NCBI RefSeq assembly: GCF_050402865.1 | Contig: NZ_BAABMF010000001.1 | Coordinates: 682,001 to 746,000 of the forward strand | From: Clostridium_AF sediminicola | Lineage (GTDB): Bacteria; Bacillota; Clostridia; Clostridiales; Clostridiaceae | Direction of reading: 5' to 3' | Length of the DNA: 64,000 nt | Shown here: positions 26,848 to 36,296 of the stretch, piece after piece | How positions within the stretch are numbered: the stretch's first letter is position 1 | Layout of the letters: each line of letters begins with the position of its first letter | Position numbers and translations under genes: made by a program | Notes under the pieces: model-generated | Databases searched by the model: none | What the model was told of the DNA's origin: nothing | What the model saw: the letters and a program-made list of their open reading frames with translations, nothing else

Positions 26848-28611
26848 ATGGATATTTTTGAGATGATTGTACTTTCATCTATAATTGGCAGTGTAATTGT
26901 ACTAATGATATTAATTCTAAAAACGTTATTTAAAAATAGTTTGAATTCATCCTTCCACTACTATATATGGCTAATATTAATCATAAAATTAATTCTTCCT
27001 TTTGGACCACAAACCCCTTTTAATATTTCTAATGTATATGAAAATTTCTATGTACAGAGTAGTACAAATGAGAATACTCAAAAAAAACAAATTTATACTT
27101 CAATACAAATTGAAAATACAGACTTAGAAGATTCAATTTCAATAAGTGATTTTCAATCTTCAAATAAAAATATAATTAATAATACTATCAACATACCATT
27201 GAAAACCAAAGTTAGTTTTGAAAATTCTTTTTGTTTTGTCTGGTTATTTGGAGTTGTGTTATTAATAGTTATATTTATTGCATCATGTAAAAAACTTAGA
27301 AAAATTATTAGATCTTCTATAAAAAATATTAACTGCTCACATAAAGAAATTCTACATAGTTGTATGGAAACAATGAATATAAGAAAAAAAGTAGAATTAT
27401 CATATTCAGAGAAAATAGGTAGTCCTTCTTTATGTGGGTTTATTAAACCAAAGATATTAATCCCATCTAGTGTAGCAATAAATATTGGTGATGAAGAATT
27501 TAAGTATATTATTATGCATGAATTAACTCATTTGAAAAACAAAGACATTCTTATTAATTGGGTTATAACTTTGTTATCGATAATTTACTGGTTTAATCCA
27601 ATCTTGCTCTATGGCTTTCATAAAATGAAACAAGATTGTGAAATATCCTGTGATGGTAAAGTTATTTCTTACTTAGATGAAGGAGAAAATGTACAATATG
27701 GAAATTCAATTATAAGAGTATTGGAATTAGCTAAGTTAAACGGTATCTCCAAACGACTAACGGGGACTACTTCAATGGTTTTTAATAGTTCTGAAATTAA
27801 AAGGAGGATTATTATGATCTCAAAATATAAAAAGTTAAATCTTAAAAGTATATTATTAGGAACTATCCTAGTTATTTTTATCAGTGTCATAGGGGTTGCC
27901 CTAAACACTTCCAATGTAAGCTCAGCTAAAAATAATGTTAAAGATACAGCATCACAATCTGAAACACCAGTGGAAGCTTCTAAAAGTACAGATATCCAAT
28001 CATCAAATGGCACAACTACATCTAATGTAAAATCATCACAAACAGACAACTCAACTTCAATAACCCCTATCTCCTCTGACATAGTAATTTATAATAGCCA
28101 CGCTGATGAGGATTATCCATCCGGAATGAAAGTAACTGATGTAGGTGCTTTACTCAATGATAAACTTGTTAAAGAAGGTCTTAATAGCCATTTTATAAAG
28201 TGTGACCCACCTATAGAATATATAAAATCATACCAAGCTACACGTGATTTAATAACAAAAAATGTGAAAGAATATTCGAATACTATTTTATTAGACGTAC
28301 ATCGAGATGTAACAGAAAAGACCAACTCTGATACAAGAAAAATACTATTTGTACTTGCTAAAAAAAGCCCACATTATGAAGCAAACAAAAAATTTATTGA
28401 CAGTCTATTAGAAAATATCAAAACTTCAAACAGAGTTGAATCAGAAGTATTCTTTTATGAAACTGGAGTATCTTATTTCAATCAAGATCTATCTAAGAAT
28501 TCAACACTTATTGAGATTGGAAATAATATGTCCAGTGACAGTGATATTGAAGATTGTGTAAATGCACTTGTTTCAGCACTAAAAAGTATTCAAAAGGTTA
28601 CATCTAATTAA
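26848..28611 (+). CDS. BlaR1-type M56 metallopeptidase fused to a SpoIIP-like amidase domain
   Basis: The 587-residue protein has an M56/BlaR1 part: hydrophobic segments at about 6-27, 38-52 and 128-148, the zinc motif HELTH at 224-228, a likely third ligand region CEISCDG at 264-270, and a last membrane segment at 333-353. A Ser/Thr-rich linker (about 355-408) leads to a domain (411-585) that matches sporulation amidase SpoIIP. There IYNSHADEDY keeps H-x-x-E-x-Y (His 418, Glu 421), LLDVHRDV lies at 481-488, NQDLS at 545, and LIEIGNN with Glu 556. BlaR1 normally has a penicillin-binding sensor here. The outside domain may bind or cut peptidoglycan and signal through M56 cleavage of BlaI; this is inference. 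The ATG at 26848 is preferred over a TTG overlapping blaI. Confidence 0.87.
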   Translation: MDIFEMIVLSSIIGSVIVLMILILKTLFKNSLNSSFHYYIWLILIIKLILPFGPQTPFNISNVYENFYVQSSTNENTQKKQIYTSIQIENTDLEDSISISDFQSSNKNIINNTINIPLKTKVSFENSFCFVWLFGVVLLIVIFIASCKKLRKIIRSSIKNINCSHKEILHSCMETMNIRKKVELSYSEKIGSPSLCGFIKPKILIPSSVAINIGDEEFKYIIMHELTHLKNKDILINWVITLLSIIYWFNPILLYGFHKMKQDCEISCDGKVISYLDEGENVQYGNSIIRVLELAKLNGISKRLTGTTSMVFNSSEIKRRIIMISKYKKLNLKSILLGTILVIFISVIGVALNTSNVSSAKNNVKDTASQSETPVEASKSTDIQSSNGTTTSNVKSSQTDNSTSITPISSDIVIYNSHADEDYPSGMKVTDVGALLNDKLVKEGLNSHFIKCDPPIEYIKSYQATRDLITKNVKEYSNTILLDVHRDVTEKTNSDTRKILFVLAKKSPHYEANKKFIDSLLENIKTSNRVESEVFFYETGVSYFNQDLSKNSTLIEIGNNMSSDSDIEDCVNALVSALKSIQKVTSN

Positions 28612-28625
28612 TAGACGTAGATATT

Positions 28626-28661
28626 AAAAATAAGTGGATCAATCCAGATCCACTTATTTTT
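28626..28661. terminator. Bidirectional terminator
   Basis: Perfect arms AAAAATAAGTGGATC and GATCCACTTATTTTT around a 6-base loop lie between the convergent blaR1-like gene and the transporter gene. Confidence 0.9.
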
Positions 28662-28682
28662 GGAATTTATTAAATTATTAAC

Positions 28683-29963
28683 TTACAAGAACAATCTAAG
28701 CAAAGTACTAGCAAGTATTAGTATAAATGCTCCCCCTATTCGAGATGAAATCTGTGCAAATGGCATTAGTTCCATTCTATCAGAAGCAGATAATACTGCA
28801 ACATCACCAGTTCCACCCATGTTAGCCATACATAAACCAGCTGTTATTGAAGATTCAATCGGATAAAAACCAACTAATTTTCCACCAATTCCACCACCTA
28901 TAATTGTACCAAGTATTACTACAAATACTAGTACAAGATATTGCCATGTAAATGCATCAGCAACTTGAGCAAGATTTGTATAAGCTATGCCTATCCCTAC
29001 TAATAAAGCGGCTGTTAAATTTGTCATAACAAATTCAAACCATTGTTTTGCTGCAAGTTCATATTTTCTTGGGATAGCTCCAACCATTTTGATAATTGCT
29101 ACAGTTATTATCATACAAGCATAAGTGTGAATAGAAGGTATAAATTTATTCAAAATGCTTCCAAAAGTATAGAAAGTAACCGACATTAATAATCCAACAC
29201 CTAACATCTTCAACTTTATTGTTGCATCTTCTTTTTCTTCAACAATTGAGTTACCTTCAACAACCATTAATTTGCCGTTACCAGTAAGAGCTGGTTTGAC
29301 TTTTCCAAGTTTGTTTAATAAACCTCCAGCTACTATTGCCATAGAATTACCAAGGGCAACTGCCGGAACCATAACGGATAACATTTGAGTTGGATCTGTA
29401 TTTAGCGCTTCTCCGAAAATTTTAGATAATGGAACTGCTCCAGCACCCATACCGCCGCCTACTATAGGTATACCTATATAGAAAATTGCCTCTTTGGCAC
29501 CATATCCTATAAATGCTCCAACTAAACCAACAAGGCCTAGAGCTACTGCTACAGCACAAATTATTGCAGGAAGATATCTAACAGAAGCTTTTATTAATAT
29601 CTTACGGCTCATTCCTAGGATACTTCCTGTTATCAAAGCTGCTATATAAAAATTTAAAAATCCTCCACTTTTCATAAATGTTATAGTGTTTTCAATTGAA
29701 GCTTCTGGCAAAACTTTAAAAGTAACTAAAGCCGCTGAAGCAAAGATAATAACTATTGGTCCTCCACCAAGAAAAGTATTTACAAATGGAGTTTTGTTAC
29801 CGATTTCATTAAATATAGCACCGATAACCATCATTAGAGCAAATGCTCCAATCATACCTTTAGGTAAAACACCTAAGTAAGTAGCTAATAAAACCACAAT
29901 AGAAATAATTGCAAATGCAGGAAAAGGTAATCCCATGATTTTGTAACCTTTTGATTCAGACAT
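28683..29963 (-). CDS. 2-hydroxycarboxylate transporter (malate/citrate type)
   Basis: The 426-residue membrane protein belongs to the 2HCT family (CitS, MaeN, CimH, MleP). It has about 11 hydrophobic segments and the two reentrant-loop motifs, IVGGGMGAGAVPLSKI near residue 170 and GTIIGGGIGGKLVGFYP near 365. The family moves malate, citrate or related acids with sodium or protons. The neighbouring malic enzyme and CitA-type sensor favour malate. AAAGGAGG precedes the start. Malic enzyme is transcribed first and the transporter follows after 126 bases, with a small hairpin in the gap at 30013-30046. Confidence 0.92.
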   Translation of the reverse strand: MSESKGYKIMGLPFPAFAIISIVVLLATYLGVLPKGMIGAFALMMVIGAIFNEIGNKTPFVNTFLGGGPIVIIFASAALVTFKVLPEASIENTITFMKSGGFLNFYIAALITGSILGMSRKILIKASVRYLPAIICAVAVALGLVGLVGAFIGYGAKEAIFYIGIPIVGGGMGAGAVPLSKIFGEALNTDPTQMLSVMVPAVALGNSMAIVAGGLLNKLGKVKPALTGNGKLMVVEGNSIVEEKEDATIKLKMLGVGLLMSVTFYTFGSILNKFIPSIHTYACMIITVAIIKMVGAIPRKYELAAKQWFEFVMTNLTAALLVGIGIAYTNLAQVADAFTWQYLVLVFVVILGTIIGGGIGGKLVGFYPIESSITAGLCMANMGGTGDVAVLSASDRMELMPFAQISSRIGGAFILILASTLLRLFL

Positions 29964-30012
29964 TATAATTCCTCCTTTTATTGATAAACATTACTGAAAC
30001 TTAATTTATACA

Positions 30013-30046
30013 TGTCCAAAATCTCAGGTATCAATGAGTTATGGAC
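30013..30046 (-). other. Hairpin between malic enzyme and transporter genes
   Basis: Arms GTCCA-ACTCA and TGAG-TTGGAC on the minus strand have no T-run. It may stabilise or process the shared mRNA rather than stop it. Confidence 0.35.
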
Positions 30047-30089
30047 TTGTATGAATTTATAGTTGAAGTTGTTTATCTTTATATTAAAA

Positions 30090-31262
30090 TTAAATTTTAG
30101 CTATGCCTTGTTCTTTAGCAACTTTAGCAACTTCAGAAGCAACTTTTTCTGCAACTCTTTTATCTAAAGCACTTGGAATAATGTATTCATCACTTAATTC
30201 TTCAACTGTTACCATTTTTGCAATTGCGTTAGCTGCTGCTAATTTCATTTCTTCTGTAATATCAGAAGCTCTCACAGAAAGTGCTCCTTTAAATATGCCT
30301 GGGAAGACTAAAACATTATTTATTTGATTAGGAAAATCTGATCTACCAGTAGCAACAATTCTAGCTCCACCTTTTTTTGCATCTTGGGGCATAATTTCAG
30401 GTGTTGGATTAGCCATAGCAAAAATTATAGCGTCTTTATTCATTGTCGAAACCATATTTGAATCCAACGCATTTGGTCCAGATACACCAATAAATACATC
30501 TGCTCCATTTATTGCAAGACTTAAATCTCCATCTAATTTTGAGTGGTTAGTCATTCTAGCAATTTCTTCTTGAGCACTGTTCATCCATTCAGAACCTGTA
30601 ACTAAAATACCAGCTCTATCACACATTATAATATTTTTTGAACCTGCTAAAAGCAATAGCTTACATATTGAAATACCAGCTGAACCAGCACCATTTATAA
30701 CAATTTTGGCTTCTTCTAAGCTTTTATTTACTAATTTTAGAGAATTAATGAGTCCAGCAAGAACAACAATAGCAGTTCCATGTTGATCATCATGAAAAAC
30801 TGGAATATTTAGTTCTTCTTTTAATCTTTTTTCGATTTCAAAACATCTAGGAGCAGATATATCCTCTAAGTTAATACCGCCAAAAACTGGTTCTAAAAGT
30901 TTAACGGTATTTACAATTTCTTCTACATCTTTAGTTCTTAAACATATTGGAAATGCATCAACACCTGCAAATTCTTTAAATAATATTGCTTTACCTTCCA
31001 TAACAGGGATTGAAGCTTCAGGTCCAATATCACCTAAACCAAGAACTGCAGTTCCATCAGATACTACTGCTATTATGTTTCCTTTAGAAGTGTATTTATA
31101 AACTTCATCAGAGTTTTCATGAATTTTCCTACAAGGTTCAGCTACACCAGGTGTGTATGCTGTGCTTAAATCTTCTCTACTTGTAATTTTAACTTTTGAA
31201 ATAACTTCAATTTTACCTTTATTATCTTCATGCATTCTTAAACTTTGGTTGTTATAATCCAT
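30090..31262 (-). CDS. Malic enzyme
   Basis: The 390-residue short-type malic enzyme oxidatively decarboxylates malate to pyruvate. Visible are YTPGVAEPCRKI near residue 38, the Tyr/Lys region GNIIAVVSDGTAVLGLGDIG near 60-80, metal ligands in EDISAPRCFEIE and HDDQHGTAIV, the nucleotide fold VINGAGSAGISICKLL near 190, and ANPTPEIMP near 285. NAD or NADP preference cannot be settled by eye. GGAGG fits the ATG at 31262 better than the ATG two codons earlier. It pairs with the 2HCT transporter for malate fermentation. Confidence 0.95.
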   Translation of the reverse strand: MDYNNQSLRMHEDNKGKIEVISKVKITSREDLSTAYTPGVAEPCRKIHENSDEVYKYTSKGNIIAVVSDGTAVLGLGDIGPEASIPVMEGKAILFKEFAGVDAFPICLRTKDVEEIVNTVKLLEPVFGGINLEDISAPRCFEIEKRLKEELNIPVFHDDQHGTAIVVLAGLINSLKLVNKSLEEAKIVINGAGSAGISICKLLLLAGSKNIIMCDRAGILVTGSEWMNSAQEEIARMTNHSKLDGDLSLAINGADVFIGVSGPNALDSNMVSTMNKDAIIFAMANPTPEIMPQDAKKGGARIVATGRSDFPNQINNVLVFPGIFKGALSVRASDITEEMKLAAANAIAKMVTVEELSDEYIIPSALDKRVAEKVASEVAKVAKEQGIAKI

Positions 31263-31333
31263 AATCATTCCTCCTGTTGATTACTGTTTTTGTAATATAC
31301 AAATCTCTTAATTAAATAATAAAAAAAATTGGA

Positions 31334-31367
31334 CAAAAAAAATACATTTAGAAAGAATTCTAAATGT
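31334..31367 (-). terminator. Terminator of the two-component operon
   Basis: Arms ACATTTAGAA and TTCTAAATGT with a 4-base loop are followed on the minus strand by a run of eight T. It separates the sensor/regulator genes from malic enzyme downstream. Confidence 0.8.
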
Positions 31368-31428
31368 TAAGCTAAATATAGTTATTATTGTTAAAGTGTT
31401 AACGTTTACTTAAATTGAAATTAAATCT

Positions 31429-32100
31429 TTATATATACTTATATTTGTTTGAAGGTCTTCCTCTTGTTCCATAATCATTTTTACATTTTAATTGACCTAT
31501 AGATTCCATATATTCTAAATATTTTCTCAAGGTTACTCTACTCAAATTTATAGCTGTAGATACTTCCTCAGCAGTATAATATTTTGAGCTATTTTCTTTT
31601 AAAAAGTCACGAATTCTTTTCAAAGTTCGCCTATTTAAACCTTTAGGTAGTTCATTATAAACATTTGAAGTATTAATTTTAGTAATTCTATCAATATCCT
31701 CTTGATTAATTTTGTTTTTCATTTGTATTAATTCATATTTTAAAAGAAATCGTTCAAGAGCATCTTTAAATCTTTCATATTCGAAAGGTTTTATCAAGTA
31801 GTCAATTGCGCCTAAATTAAGTAGCTCTTTCAGTTTTTCTGTATCCTGCGCAGCTGTTACCATGATAACATCTACCATATTACCCTCATTACGTAGTTTT
31901 TTCAACAAAGACAATCCATCTAATTTCGGCATATAAACATCAAGTATTAATAAATCAATTTTTGTATGTTGTATTTTTCTTAGAGCAGTTTCTCCATCAA
32001 AAACTATGTCAACTACTTTGAATTCTTCTATACTCTCAACATAGTTTTTATTTATTTGCGCTACCATTGGATCATCCTCAACAATTAAAACTTTAACCAT
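31429..32100 (-). CDS. Response regulator, CitB/DcuR type
   Basis: The 223-residue protein has a receiver domain with acidic DDP near residue 10, phospho-acceptor Asp in LLILDVYMPKLDG near 54, and the Lys of YLIKPFEYERF near 105. The C-terminal winged HTH (about 160-223) with STAINLSRVTLRKYLEYM is typical of CitB/MalR/DcuR regulators. It should activate the malic enzyme-transporter genes just downstream; this is inferred from neighbourhood. Its start overlaps the end of the kinase gene by 8 bases. Confidence 0.93.
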   Translation of the reverse strand: MVKVLIVEDDPMVAQINKNYVESIEEFKVVDIVFDGETALRKIQHTKIDLLILDVYMPKLDGLSLLKKLRNEGNMVDVIMVTAAQDTEKLKELLNLGAIDYLIKPFEYERFKDALERFLLKYELIQMKNKINQEDIDRITKINTSNVYNELPKGLNRRTLKRIRDFLKENSSKYYTAEEVSTAINLSRVTLRKYLEYMESIGQLKCKNDYGTRGRPSNKYKYI

Positions 32101-33694
32101 TTGTTCTCTCCTTTACGAGTATAATTGTGAATTTTGTACCTTTATTAATTTTAGATTCTACTTTAATACTTCCATCTAAATTCTCAACAATTTCTTTGAT
32201 AAGATTTAACCCGCGGCCTCTTGATTCTCCTTTACTAGAAAACCCAGTAGTAAAGATCTTCGAAAAATTTTTTTCTTCAACACCTACTCCAGTGTCTTTA
32301 ATTAATATTTTAATTTGTTTTTTTTCTTCTTTTATCAATAAATCTATTCTTTTATCAAAATCTTCATTTTGATTAATAGCATCTATGGAATTATCAATTA
32401 AATTACCTAAAATAGTGATAATCGAATTATTTGAGATTCTACCTATGTTTTTAGATAAATTACTATCCATATCTAATGATAGGATTATACCAGATTCTTT
32501 AGCTTTACTTATTTTTCCTAAAATCAGTGCTCCTATAGTAGGATCTTCAATATTTTTTATTACTTTGTTTATTATTAATTGTTGTTGCTTTGTTTGGCTT
32601 ACTATATACTTTTTGGCATCAGTAATCTTGTTCATTTGTATTAGCCCAAGTATTACATGAAGCTTATTCATAAATTCATGAGTGTTTGCTCTTAAAGCTT
32701 CAACAATCTGTTTTACACCTGTAATTTCTTCTGCTAACTCTGTTACCTCAGTTTTATCTCTAAAGATAGCAACAGCACCCATAACCTTCTTCCCTTCTTT
32801 GATTGGAATTCTATTAGCCATAATTGTGCTATTACCAATATGCAGTTCTTTATTATATTCATAAGTGCCTGAAGAAAGAACATTAGTAAGCTTAGTAAAA
32901 GGAACAACTTCAGTAATATTCAAACCAATGATAGGATAATCTTTTATTTTTAAAATATCTATGGCTTTTTTGTTGCAATGAGTTATTACAAAGTTTTTAT
33001 CTATTGCTATTATACCTTCTTCCATAGCATCAAGTACTTCTGTCTTTTGCAAATACAATTTACTTAGCACTTCAGGTTCAAATCCCAAAAGTGAATTTTT
33101 TATATTTTTAGAAAGCAAAGTAGCACTAATGATACCCATAAAAATACCGAAAAATGATATTAATAAAAATGCAGTTACAGCTCTTACTTTTTCTTCTTCA
33201 ATACTTTTAGTAAGTGTACTTGCCATAATAAAACCAATTTGGATTCCATCTAAATTATATACAGGAGCAAAAGCTCTCAATTGACTCCCAAGAGTTCCAA
33301 TTGCTTCAGATATATAAGACTCTCCGTTTTCTATAACTCTTACTTCATCACCACCAACAAAGGTTTTACCAATTCTATTTTTACTGGGGTGTGCATAACG
33401 AGTTGAACTCATATCTGCAACCACAAGAATATCAATTTTCTTTGTGTCTCTTAGTATAGTTTCAATATAGATTTGAACTTTACCACCTGGAGATTTATTA
33501 GAAAGTGAATTAATAATAATATCAGAATTTGCAACAATTCTAGCCGTATTCATGATATTTACCTCTATTTCTTTTCTAATACTTGAAAACTTCAACCTAA
33601 TAAAAAAGGAAAGAGCAATTATAATTGATATTGTTATAACTAAAATATTCATTATCAAAATTTTTGAATGAAGTTTTAATTTCTTTTTTTTCAC
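32093..33694 (-). CDS. Sensor histidine kinase, CitA/DcuS/MalK type
   Basis: The 533-residue kinase has a membrane helix at about 11-32 and an extracytoplasmic PAS-like sensor with RYAHPSKNRIGKTFVGGDE (near 100). This is the citrate/dicarboxylate pocket pattern of the family. A second helix lies at about 172-195, then a cytoplasmic PAS (about 215-310). The H-box is NTHEFMNKLHVILGLIQMN near 345, and the ATPase domain has NLIDNSIDA, DTGVGV and SRGRGLNL. It probably senses malate or citrate outside the cell. GTG at 33694 has AAAGGGG 6 bases upstream; the in-frame ATG five codons earlier has none. Confidence 0.92.
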   Translation of the reverse strand: MKKKKLKLHSKILIMNILVITISIIIALSFFIRLKFSSIRKEIEVNIMNTARIVANSDIIINSLSNKSPGGKVQIYIETILRDTKKIDILVVADMSSTRYAHPSKNRIGKTFVGGDEVRVIENGESYISEAIGTLGSQLRAFAPVYNLDGIQIGFIMASTLTKSIEEEKVRAVTAFLLISFFGIFMGIISATLLSKNIKNSLLGFEPEVLSKLYLQKTEVLDAMEEGIIAIDKNFVITHCNKKAIDILKIKDYPIIGLNITEVVPFTKLTNVLSSGTYEYNKELHIGNSTIMANRIPIKEGKKVMGAVAIFRDKTEVTELAEEITGVKQIVEALRANTHEFMNKLHVILGLIQMNKITDAKKYIVSQTKQQQLIINKVIKNIEDPTIGALILGKISKAKESGIILSLDMDSNLSKNIGRISNNSIITILGNLIDNSIDAINQNEDFDKRIDLLIKEEKKQIKILIKDTGVGVEEKNFSKIFTTGFSSKGESRGRGLNLIKEIVENLDGSIKVESKINKGTKFTIILVKERTNG

Positions 33695-33768
33695 TGTATC
33701 CCCTTTCATTTAAGACGTATATTTAAAAGTTTATGTTTTTACTTAATAATTCTAATTATATCATGAAT

Positions 33769-33804
33769 AAAAAAAGAACCCTAGATTCTCAATCTAGAAT
33801 TCCC
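33769..33804 (-). terminator. Terminator of the ABC exporter gene group
   Basis: CTAGATT and AATCTAG arms, extended by GAA/TTC, are followed on the minus strand by seven T. It lies downstream of the DUF3784-type gene. Confidence 0.75.
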
Positions 33805-33846
33805 ATATTTTATTCGGTCTTCATTATATAATTTCTTTACCCAACA

Positions 33847-34569
33847 TTACATTCTTGTTTTAATTAATTTGTACAGTTGAGTTGTTTCATTTATATCACT
33901 AAGGTTTATAATATATATCCCATTATCTAAATAAATGTATATATATGAATCATCTGAATGTATAAACAAATTAGCTCTTCCTAAGTCTTCAAGTTCAAAT
34001 TTACCTTTGTAATTATTCCTCAAATTAAGACCATTAATTTTTTTAGTAATTCTAGGCCTTGTCGAACTTAGTTCAATATTTAGGATATCTTTATAATAAA
34101 TATCTGTCCCATAAATCCCACTAATATTAATTCTATCATTTTCTAAAGTAATTTTAGATTCTTGTGAAATATAAAATAAGGAACCAAAAATCAATAAGAT
34201 AAAAATTATAATTGATCCAATAATAACTTTAACTCTTGTTTTTATTTTTCCATCTTCCTTATAATTATTTCCATCAAACTTTTGCGCTAGAATTAAAAGA
34301 GCAACTATATTTAAAGCCATTAAAAATATTGCTATTTCATATGCAAAAGGAATCCCTAAAAATGATAAAAATACTCCTATGAACAATATTCCACCTGACA
34401 AATACATAAATTTCCCCATAAATCTACTTAAACCTTGTATATCAACTTTTTCTTTTTTTTCATTTGACATAGTGTTGTATCCCGAGATTAGCCAATACAT
34501 TTTGTACTTTGAAATTAACAATCCTACGATAATAAATAATACAGCTGTTAAAGAAAAAATTATTGCCAT
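33847..34569 (-). CDS. DUF3784-type membrane protein with C-terminal PH-like domain
   Basis: The 240-residue protein has a first helix at residues 1-20, then SGYNTMSNEKKEKVD, the mark of DUF3784. Further helices lie at about 50-95 and 115-135. The C-terminal part (about 145-240) outside the helices reads YYKDILNIELS, KGKFELEDLGRANLFIH and YIINLSD, matching the bacterial PH-like domain that ends many such proteins. Function unknown. It is the last gene of a group with the ABC exporter and starts after AAGGTG at the ATG 34569. Confidence 0.75.
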   Translation of the reverse strand: MAIIFSLTAVLFIIVGLLISKYKMYWLISGYNTMSNEKKEKVDIQGLSRFMGKFMYLSGGILFIGVFLSFLGIPFAYEIAIFLMALNIVALLILAQKFDGNNYKEDGKIKTRVKVIIGSIIIFILLIFGSLFYISQESKITLENDRINISGIYGTDIYYKDILNIELSSTRPRITKKINGLNLRNNYKGKFELEDLGRANLFIHSDDSYIYIYLDNGIYIINLSDINETTQLYKLIKTRM

Positions 34570-34619
34570 TATTTTCACCTTTTCCTTTCATTTATAAATA
34601 TAATTATATCAAATTATAT

Positions 34620-36296
34620 TTAAATATCTACAAACTTTTCAGCAAAAATACTGTTCAATATTACTATTAAAACAACTGTTATTGAAATAAAAATTATTGT
34701 AAAAATAAAATATATCAAAGTAATAGATTTTAATAACTTTAATAAAAATATTACTAAAACTCCTAAAACTGCTGTATAAACAATACCAACTAACATAAAA
34801 ACCAGAACATTCATATTTTGTTTTACAGCTTTTTGAGGATTATCCCAATTTAGAACTGGTCTAATTAAATCTATTAGTATACCTATAGCATACAGTGGTA
34901 AACTTCCTAAGATTCCAAAAAAAATACAAATAAATATTGTTTCCATCTTTATTTGTACAAAGAAACTAATACCAATAAGCACAAATAGTATTCCAAATAT
35001 TTGAATAAAAATACTTGTTAGCATCCTCCCTTTTATTTGGTCAATGGGCTTTACAGGTGCCAATCTATTTATCCAAAAATGTTTTCCCTCTCTTGAGAAC
35101 GTAGTAGCCGCCGTTGGATTTATTGTAGCAAGTAACAAGAAAAAAGCAACTATTGCAAAGTCAATAATTCTATAAAATTCCCCATAATATTTTGTTAGTT
35201 CGCCAATTGCACTACTATCCGTAGTTACTGGCATAATAATTAGAATTAAAGGAATTATTATTACCGTACTAACACAATTAAATAAATATGCAGGTGTTCT
35301 TAACAATAATTTAAAATCTAATTTAAAAACTGCAATAAATGGATGAGATTTTTTCTGCAATTTTGCTTCTAAATCATTAGCTGTTAATTTTTTGTTTCCA
35401 CTACTGCTTTCTTCTCCTCCAATTATTCCTCCTAAATATATTTTTTCCCCAACAAATAGTGTTGTCCCAAGTATAGCAATACTAATTACTATATACAGAA
35501 TTATATTTATAAAACTCCAAATCCCATCTAAAATCAAAGCTTTTGTTACTATGATGCTCAAAGGGAAAGTAGCTCCAATTGTATTTACTAAACCCATATT
35601 ATTTTCTAATAATTCTGCTAAATATAATTGTTCTTCCCCCATTGGAATTTTACTTGTCTCTTTAGAAATTAACATTTGAATACCTATTATGATTCCTAAC
35701 ATTATAAACATAGAAATAGTTCTAATTAAGTCTTTTTTTCCTTTAATATTAGTTACTTTCATAATTAATATTATTATAATTGTAGATATACCTAAAGGTG
35801 CAATAGGTACTACTAGCAAGGAAATCGTCGCAAAAATAATGAATACTAATCCTTTACCTTCGTTTATTCCATACGTTACTATAATAGGAATCAGGAATGG
35901 TAAAGTGAAAAGATATTGAGTAAGAACCATACCAATAAATTTTGATAGTATTATGTTTTTCGGCTTTAATGGCATAGGCAACAATATATTTATATCCTTC
36001 GAAAAATAATAAACCGACATTACATATACTAAACTGAATATTAAAATCACCATTGACGCAGAACTAAAAGCTATAGTTATTAAGGAATTAGTCTGATTAA
36101 TCATCTTTAATCCAAAATACACATTATCGACAGCAATTAAAAATAACATATATGCTGGCATTAAACTGGCGATAACAAATACAAATAATATTGGCTTCCA
36201 TAAATCTTTTTTTTGTTTAAATATTTTATATTTCATATCAGAAAATCCAAAACTTGAATTTAAATGAACTTTAGTTAATCCTATTAATTCTCTCAT
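34620..36296 (-). CDS. ABC-2 type transporter permease
   Basis: The 558-residue integral membrane protein has about 12 hydrophobic segments in two groups (about 30-290 and 330-555). A cytoplasmic loop lies near 290-325, and LLPMPLKPKNIILSKF, a pattern seen in Firmicute ABC-2 permeases, is near residue 105. The start overlaps the stop of the ATPase gene by 4 bases, so the two should form one exporter. The cargo is unknown; drugs, peptides or lipids are all possible. Confidence 0.87.
   Translation of the reverse strand: MRELIGLTKVHLNSSFGFSDMKYKIFKQKKDLWKPILFVFVIASLMPAYMLFLIAVDNVYFGLKMINQTNSLITIAFSSASMVILIFSLVYVMSVYYFSKDINILLPMPLKPKNIILSKFIGMVLTQYLFTLPFLIPIIVTYGINEGKGLVFIIFATISLLVVPIAPLGISTIIIILIMKVTNIKGKKDLIRTISMFIMLGIIIGIQMLISKETSKIPMGEEQLYLAELLENNMGLVNTIGATFPLSIIVTKALILDGIWSFINIILYIVISIAILGTTLFVGEKIYLGGIIGGEESSSGNKKLTANDLEAKLQKKSHPFIAVFKLDFKLLLRTPAYLFNCVSTVIIIPLILIIMPVTTDSSAIGELTKYYGEFYRIIDFAIVAFFLLLATINPTAATTFSREGKHFWINRLAPVKPIDQIKGRMLTSIFIQIFGILFVLIGISFFVQIKMETIFICIFFGILGSLPLYAIGILIDLIRPVLNWDNPQKAVKQNMNVLVFMLVGIVYTAVLGVLVIFLLKLLKSITLIYFIFTIIFISITVVLIVILNSIFAEKFVDI

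Noticed and set aside
27669..28082. 137-residue minus-strand frame inside the BlaR1-SpoIIP gene
   Set aside because: It is antisense to the fusion gene and consists of Val/Leu/Ile-rich sequence produced by reversed codons.
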